A stretch of DNA of 64,000 nucleotides, from the NCBI GenBank assembly GCA_023421395.1, contig JAEZTL010000005.1, positions 1-64,000 of the forward strand, given 5' to 3'. Positions 59,803 to 64,000 of the stretch are shown one piece after another (position 1 is the first letter of the stretch; every line of letters starts with the position of its first letter). The notes below the pieces were generated by a model. That model worked only from the letters and a program-made list of their open reading frames with translations, ran no database searches and had not been told where the DNA came from. The DNA comes from Bacillota bacterium (lineage in GTDB: Bacteria > Bacillota > Clostridia > Christensenellales > Aristaeellaceae). The translations under genes were made by a program, and so were the position numbers.

Positions 59803-61173
59803 TCAGGTTCCGTAGTACTCGTCAAGGAACTGATCCTTGATGCGCTTGAGTTCACCGCGGGGCAGCATGCGCAGAAGGCTCCACCCGAGCTCCAGCGTCT
59901 CTTCGATGCTGCGGTCGGACAGATAGCCCTGGTTTACGTACTGGCGCTCGAACTCGTCGGCGAATTTGGCGTAGACTAGGTCGATGTCCGTCAGCGCGGC
60001 CTCGCCCAGCACCGCCATCAGTTCTTTGGCGTTCTTGCCGCGGGAATAAGCGGCGAAGAGCTGATTCATGGTATTGGCGTGGTCGGCGCGCGTCTTGCCC
60101 GCGCCGATGCCCTTGTCTTTGAGGCGCGAAAGGCTGGGCAGCACGTCGATGGGCGGCTGAATGCCCCGGCGGTACAAGTCTCGGGACAGAATAATCTGCC
60201 CTTCGGTGATGTAGCCGGTGAGGTCGGGGATGGGGTGCGTCTTGTCGTCCTCAGGCATGGTGAGGATCGGGATCATCGTGATCGAGCCTTGCCGGCCCTT
60301 GAGGCGGCCCGCGCGCTCATAGAGACTGGCCAGGTCCGTATACATATAGCCGGGGTAGCCGCGGCGTCCGGGCACTTCCTTGCGGGCGGCGGAGACTTCG
60401 CGCAGCGCGTCGGCATAGTTGGTGATGTCGGTCATGATGACCAGCACGTGCATGCCCTTGTCAAAGGCCAGGTATTCCGCGGCGGTCAGGCCCATGCGCG
60501 GCGTGGCGATGCGCTCGATGGCCGGGTCATTGGCCAGGTTCACGAACATAACCGTGCGGCTGATGGCGCCGGACTCGCGGAAGGACTGGATAAAGAAGTT
60601 GGATTCTTCAAATGTGATGCCCATGGCCACGAACACCACGGCGAAGGGTTCGCTCGTGCCGCGCACCTTGGCCTGGCGCGCAATCTGGGCGGCCAGGTTC
60701 GCGTGGGGCAGGCCCGACATGGAGAAGATCGGCAATTTCTGGCCGCGCACCAGCGTGTTCAGGCCGTCGATGGCCGAAACGCCGGTCTCAATGAACTCCT
60801 GCGGGTAATTGCGGGACGCCGGGTTCATCGGCAGGCCGTTGATATCCCGCCGAAACTCGGGCAGGATCTCCGGGCCGCCGTCGATGGGCCGCCCGAGGCC
60901 GTCGAACACGCGGGAGAGCATGTCCTCCGAAACGCCCAGCTCCATGCTGCGTCCGGAAAAGCGCACCTTGCTGTCCGCAAGGCTGATGCCGGCAGAGCTC
61001 TCAAACAGCTGAACCAGCGCGCTCGTGCCGTTGATTTCCAGCACCTTGCAGCGGCGCACTTCGCCGGAGGCGGTTTCGATCTCGCCCAGCTCATCGTAGG
61101 CAACGCCAGTCACGCCCTCGACCATCATCAGCGGGCCCGCAACCTCCTGAATCGTGCGGTACTCTCTGGGCAT
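59803..61173 (-). CDS. ntpB: V-type ATP synthase subunit B
   Basis: 456 residues. Non-catalytic nucleotide-binding subunit: FSMSGLPHANLAAQIARQA replaces the Walker A loop, and the signature region PSLSRLKDKGIGAGKTR is near 345-361. Its ATG overlaps the last base of the subunit A stop. It alternates with A in the V1 hexamer. Confidence 0.96.
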   Translation of the reverse strand: MPREYRTIQEVAGPLMMVEGVTGVAYDELGEIETASGEVRRCKVLEINGTSALVQLFESSAGISLADSKVRFSGRSMELGVSEDMLSRVFDGLGRPIDGGPEILPEFRRDINGLPMNPASRNYPQEFIETGVSAIDGLNTLVRGQKLPIFSMSGLPHANLAAQIARQAKVRGTSEPFAVVFVAMGITFEESNFFIQSFRESGAISRTVMFVNLANDPAIERIATPRMGLTAAEYLAFDKGMHVLVIMTDITNYADALREVSAARKEVPGRRGYPGYMYTDLASLYERAGRLKGRQGSITMIPILTMPEDDKTHPIPDLTGYITEGQIILSRDLYRRGIQPPIDVLPSLSRLKDKGIGAGKTRADHANTMNQLFAAYSRGKNAKELMAVLGEAALTDIDLVYAKFADEFERQYVNQGYLSDRSIEETLELGWSLLRMLPRGELKRIKDQFLDEYYGT

Positions 61174-62954
61174 TACGAATCCCTCTCTTCCAGCGCCACG
61201 ATCAGCGCGGCGATTTCAGCGTCCAACTGGCGCTCGATTTCCTCGTGGCCCCTGGCGACATCATCGCTCGGCAGATACTTGAAGCGTCCGATGGCCTCGC
61301 GAGCCGGCAGGCGCACCAGTTCGCCGATGGCGACGCCCTTTTCGAGGGCCGCGCGGCACGCGTCGTAGTACATCAGAACCAGCGTCAGCATGGCGTACTG
61401 CTTTTCCAGCGGGGAGTACGTATCCACCTCGTGGAAGGCGTCCTGGTGCAAAAAGTCTTCGCGGATGGAGCGGGCAGCCTCCAGCTTCAGCCGGTCCGCC
61501 GGGGACAGCGCGTCCATACCCACCAGCTGCACGATCTCCTGCAGCTCGCTCTCCTCGTGGAGCAGCAGCATGATGCGCTCGCGCATGGCCGTCCAATCGC
61601 CGCGCACGTTGCGGTCGTACCAGCCGCTCATGCTGTCAAAGTAGAGCGAATAGCTGGTCAGCCAGTTGATGGCCGGAAAGTGGCGCGCGTAGGCCAGCTG
61701 CGCGTCGAGGCTCCAGAACACCTTGACAATGCGCAGCGTCGCCTGGCTGACGGGCTCGGAGATGTCGCCGCCGGCGGGAGAAACCGCGCCGATGACGCTG
61801 AGCGCGCCCTCGCGGCCGTCCGACCCCAGCGCCACCACCCGCCCTGCGCGCTCGTAAAACTGCGCCAGGCGGCTGCCGAGGTAGGCGGGGTAGCCTTCCT
61901 CGCCGGGCATTTCCTCCAGGCGGCCGCTCATTTCGCGCAGCGCCTCGGCCCAGCGGGAGGTGGAGTCGGCCATCAGCGCGACGGAATAGCCCATGTCGCG
62001 GAAGTACTCCGCGATGGTGATGCCGGTGTAGATGGAGGCCTCGCGGGCCGCCACGGGCATGTCGGAGGTGTTGGCGATCAGCACCGTGCGCTCCATGAGG
62101 CTCCGGCCGGACTTCGGATCCTTCAGCTCCGGAAACTCGTTCAGAACGTCGGTCATCTCGTTGCCGCGCTCGCCGCAGCCGATGTAGACCACGATGTCCA
62201 CGTCCGACCACTTGGCCAGCTGGTGCTGAACCACCGTCTTGCCGGAGCCGAAGGGCCCGGGCACGGCGGCGGTGCCGCCCTTGGCCAGCGGGAACAGCGC
62301 GTCGATGACGCGCTGGCCGGTGACCAGCGGCACATCCGGGCTGAGCTTTTTCACGTAGGGGCGGCCTTTTCGCACCGGCCATCGCTGCATCAGCGTCAGC
62401 GGCTCAATGTCGCCCGACGCCGTTTCCAGCTCCGCCACGGTCTCCATCACGGTGAAGTCGCCCGCCAGCGCGGAGCGCACCACGCCCCCCTTCCCCGGCG
62501 GCACCATGATCTTGTGCAAGACCACCGGGGTCTCCTGGACGGTCCCCAGCACGTCGCCCCCGGACACGCGGTCGCCGGGCTTCACGACGGGGATGAAGCG
62601 CCACTTTTTCTCCCGGTTCAGGCTGGGGACTTCCACGCCCCTGGCCAACCGGTCGCCGGAGAGGGCGCGGATGGCGTCCAGCGGGCGTTGGATGCCGTCG
62701 TAAATGCTCTCGATGAGGCCGGGGCCCAGTTCGACGCTCATGGGGCTGCCGGTGGACTCCACCGGCTCGCCGGGCGTGAGGCCGCTGGTCTCCTCATAGA
62801 CCTGAATGGACGCGCGGCTGCCGCGCATTTCGATGATCTCGCCGATCAGCCGGCTCTCCGAAACGCGAACCACGTCGAACATATTTGCGAAGCGCATGCC
62901 GTCCGCGACGACAAGCGGGCCGGCAATTTTGACGATCGTGCCATTGTTCATCAT
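61173..62954 (-). CDS. ntpA: V-type ATP synthase subunit A (catalytic)
   Basis: 593 residues. Walker A GPFGSGKTVVQH near 233-244; the long non-homologous insert after the barrel (GGDVLGTVQETPVVLHKIMV) separates it from F-type beta. MADSTSRWAEALREMSGRLE carries the Walker B/sensor region. Start at the first of two ATG codons with AAAGGGAT upstream. It hydrolyses or makes ATP coupled to H+ or Na+ flow; the ion is fixed by subunit K, outside the window. Confidence 0.97.
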   Translation of the reverse strand: MMNNGTIVKIAGPLVVADGMRFANMFDVVRVSESRLIGEIIEMRGSRASIQVYEETSGLTPGEPVESTGSPMSVELGPGLIESIYDGIQRPLDAIRALSGDRLARGVEVPSLNREKKWRFIPVVKPGDRVSGGDVLGTVQETPVVLHKIMVPPGKGGVVRSALAGDFTVMETVAELETASGDIEPLTLMQRWPVRKGRPYVKKLSPDVPLVTGQRVIDALFPLAKGGTAAVPGPFGSGKTVVQHQLAKWSDVDIVVYIGCGERGNEMTDVLNEFPELKDPKSGRSLMERTVLIANTSDMPVAAREASIYTGITIAEYFRDMGYSVALMADSTSRWAEALREMSGRLEEMPGEEGYPAYLGSRLAQFYERAGRVVALGSDGREGALSVIGAVSPAGGDISEPVSQATLRIVKVFWSLDAQLAYARHFPAINWLTSYSLYFDSMSGWYDRNVRGDWTAMRERIMLLLHEESELQEIVQLVGMDALSPADRLKLEAARSIREDFLHQDAFHEVDTYSPLEKQYAMLTLVLMYYDACRAALEKGVAIGELVRLPAREAIGRFKYLPSDDVARGHEEIERQLDAEIAALIVALEERDS

Positions 62955-62991
62955 GCATTATCCCTTTCCAAGGCGAGACGGCTGTCTCCCT

Positions 62992-63312
62992 TCACGGATT
63001 GCCGGACAGGATGTCGGAACCAACCGCCTGCTCCACGAATTTTTTGATCTGCGCCATGCCCAGACCGGTGTTGCCCGTGGCGCCCGGGATCGGGATGATC
63101 GCGGGCAGCTGCCTGTCGCGGTAGAAGTCGATCTCTTCCTTCAGTGCTGCGCAAAGCGCCTCGGTAACGTAGACGATGGCGTAACCGCCCTCCGCCAGCG
63201 TCCGCAGCTGGCGCCCCGCCCGGGCGAGATCCGTCACCGGATAGATGTCCAGCCCGATCGCCGCGAAGCCGTAGATGCTGTCCCGGTCGCCCATCACAGC
63301 CGCTCTATACAT
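62992..63312 (-). CDS. ntpF: V-type ATP synthase subunit F
   Basis: 106 residues. Starts MYRAAVMGDRDSIYGFAAIG, typical of this small rotor-shaft subunit that sits on D. It overlaps the end of subunit C by 8 bp, in the usual C-F-A-B-D order. Confidence 0.93.
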   Translation of the reverse strand: MYRAAVMGDRDSIYGFAAIGLDIYPVTDLARAGRQLRTLAEGGYAIVYVTEALCAALKEEIDFYRDRQLPAIIPIPGATGNTGLGMAQIKKFVEQAVGSDILSGNP

Positions 63313-64000
63313 ACAGCGCCCTCAGCCTTTCCTGGACAAGATCGTTTTTCATGTTGTTGAGCTTCGCGGCCAGGATCAGCCGCGCGGCGTCGATTTCGCG
63401 CTCACGGCCGATCAGGTAGGCGGCAATGGGCTCAATGCCGTCGTAGGCGTAGCGCAGCGGCCTGAGCGCTTCCATCAGGTAGTCGTCAAACCAGCGCTCG
63501 AGCGCGGCCGTGCCGTGCCGAAGCGCCTCGGCCGCGCCGGCGTACTCGGTACCTTCCAGCGCGTCCCGAACCGCCTCGGGCCCACTCAGCGCAGCGGCGA
63601 CCATAGCTTTGCGATCAAGGGTGCCCGCCTCGGGAATCGCGATCATGAGCGCGTCCCGGCCGATGCCCATACGGGCGGCGCGTACTGCGATCCGCGCGAT
63701 CGCCGCGTCCACGGTCACCCGCGCATAGAGGCGCAGCATCGGACTGGGCGAACGCTTGCCCAAACGGTCGATGGCCATAAGCTGCGCCGCGTCCAGCACG
63801 AAGTCGGCGGCCTGACCGCTTCCGGTATGCATCAGCGCTTCGGAAGCCCGCCGGACGGCCTCCGCCATTTCGGGGGGCAGCGTCGCCTCGTCACGGGAGG
63901 CAACCGCCCGCCAAATCGTCTCCGCGGGAATGGTGCCGTTTGAGAGCAGGTAGCGCGGCGCGTCCTCCTCCGGGTGATTGGCGTAGCGCAGTTTGACCAC
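63305..64000 (-). CDS. ntpC: V-type ATP synthase subunit C (5' end outside window)
   Basis: The last 231 or so residues; the start codon is likely beyond the right edge. Helical, with REREIDAARLILAAKLNNMK near the end, the hallmark of the C/AC39 subunit, which joins the rotor to the K ring. Subunits E, I and K are expected further right. Confidence 0.9.
   Translation of the reverse strand: MVKLRYANHPEEDAPRYLLSNGTIPAETIWRAVASRDEATLPPEMAEAVRRASEALMHTGSGQAADFVLDAAQLMAIDRLGKRSPSPMLRLYARVTVDAAIARIAVRAARMGIGRDALMIAIPEAGTLDRKAMVAAALSGPEAVRDALEGTEYAGAAEALRHGTAALERWFDDYLMEALRPLRYAYDGIEPIAAYLIGREREIDAARLILAAKLNNMKNDLVQERLRALYV

Noticed and set aside
61245..63047. 600-codon plus-strand open frame.
   Set aside because: Antisense shadow of V-ATPase subunit A.

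Overview
The window looks like a chromosomal segment of a GC-rich (about 60%), motile, anaerobic Gram-positive bacterium of the Clostridia type. This rests on several features seen together: a Firmicutes-style flagellar/chemotaxis cluster (FlbD, a FliY with CheC-like and FliN-like parts, FliW/CsrA, a YviE-like DUF6470 protein), a bacterial V-type ATPase operon, a one-cluster ferredoxin, strong GGAGG ribosome sites and frequent TTG/GTG starts. No rRNA, tRNA or CRISPR array was seen. The species cannot be named from the sequence alone.

Layout. 1-5.5 kb (minus): three secreted proteins, namely a very large InlB-repeat surface protein that runs off the left edge, an SH3b protein and an acidic-stalk protein; the last two share a C-terminal Ig-like module. 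5.5-6.5 kb: a gene-poor gap with a long compound inverted repeat. 6.5-9.8 kb: a HAD phosphatase (plus), a sugar phosphate isomerase/epimerase with a promoter and a 20-bp palindrome, then a DUF438-hemerythrin-PAS protein followed by a ferredoxin (minus). 10.5-30.7 kb (plus): one long flagellar operon flgBC-fliEFGHIJK-flgD-flgE-flbD-fliM-fliY-fliOPQR-flhBA-fliA-flgF/flgG, starting behind a clear sigma-A promoter. fliL, flhF and flhG are absent from their usual places. 30.7-35.2 kb: flgM-flgN-flgK-flgL-DUF6470-fliW-csrA behind a sigma-28 promoter. 35.3-40.3 kb: five tandem flagellin genes. 40.4-48.8 kb: an HD-GYP c-di-GMP phosphodiesterase and cheY-cheA-cheW-mcp-cheR-cheB. 49.3-54.0 kb (minus): fliD-fliS-fliT-like-motA-motB. 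54.2-55.1 kb (plus): bacteriohemerythrin and cheX behind a near-perfect sigma-28 promoter. 55.18-56.47 kb: an IS3-family element inserted in the loop of an intrinsic terminator. 56.5-59.0 kb (minus): an ABC exporter (two permeases, one ATPase). 59.1-64 kb (minus): V-type ATPase genes C (partial)-F-A-B-D.

How it works together. The early operon builds the export apparatus, basal body and hook and encodes sigma-28 (FliA). Sigma-28 promoters then appear in front of flgM (anti-sigma factor, filament junction proteins, FliW/CsrA), probably in front of fliD-motAB, and in front of the hemerythrin-cheX pair. Three of the five flagellin leaders carry a hairpin with AGGA in its loop about 22 bases upstream of a GGA-containing Shine-Dalgarno, the architecture expected of a CsrA/FliW translational switch. 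A GGAGG-loop hairpin also lies upstream of the HD-GYP gene, so CsrA may link filament production to c-di-GMP turnover. CheY-P can be removed by two phosphatase-type proteins in the window (FliY and CheX), the latter coupled to an O2/redox-type hemerythrin.

Most notable observations: the CsrA-type hairpins, the sigma-28-controlled hemerythrin-CheX module, the IS element sitting exactly in a terminator loop, the five-flagellin array split into two subfamilies, and the repetitive C-terminal tail on the chemoreceptor.
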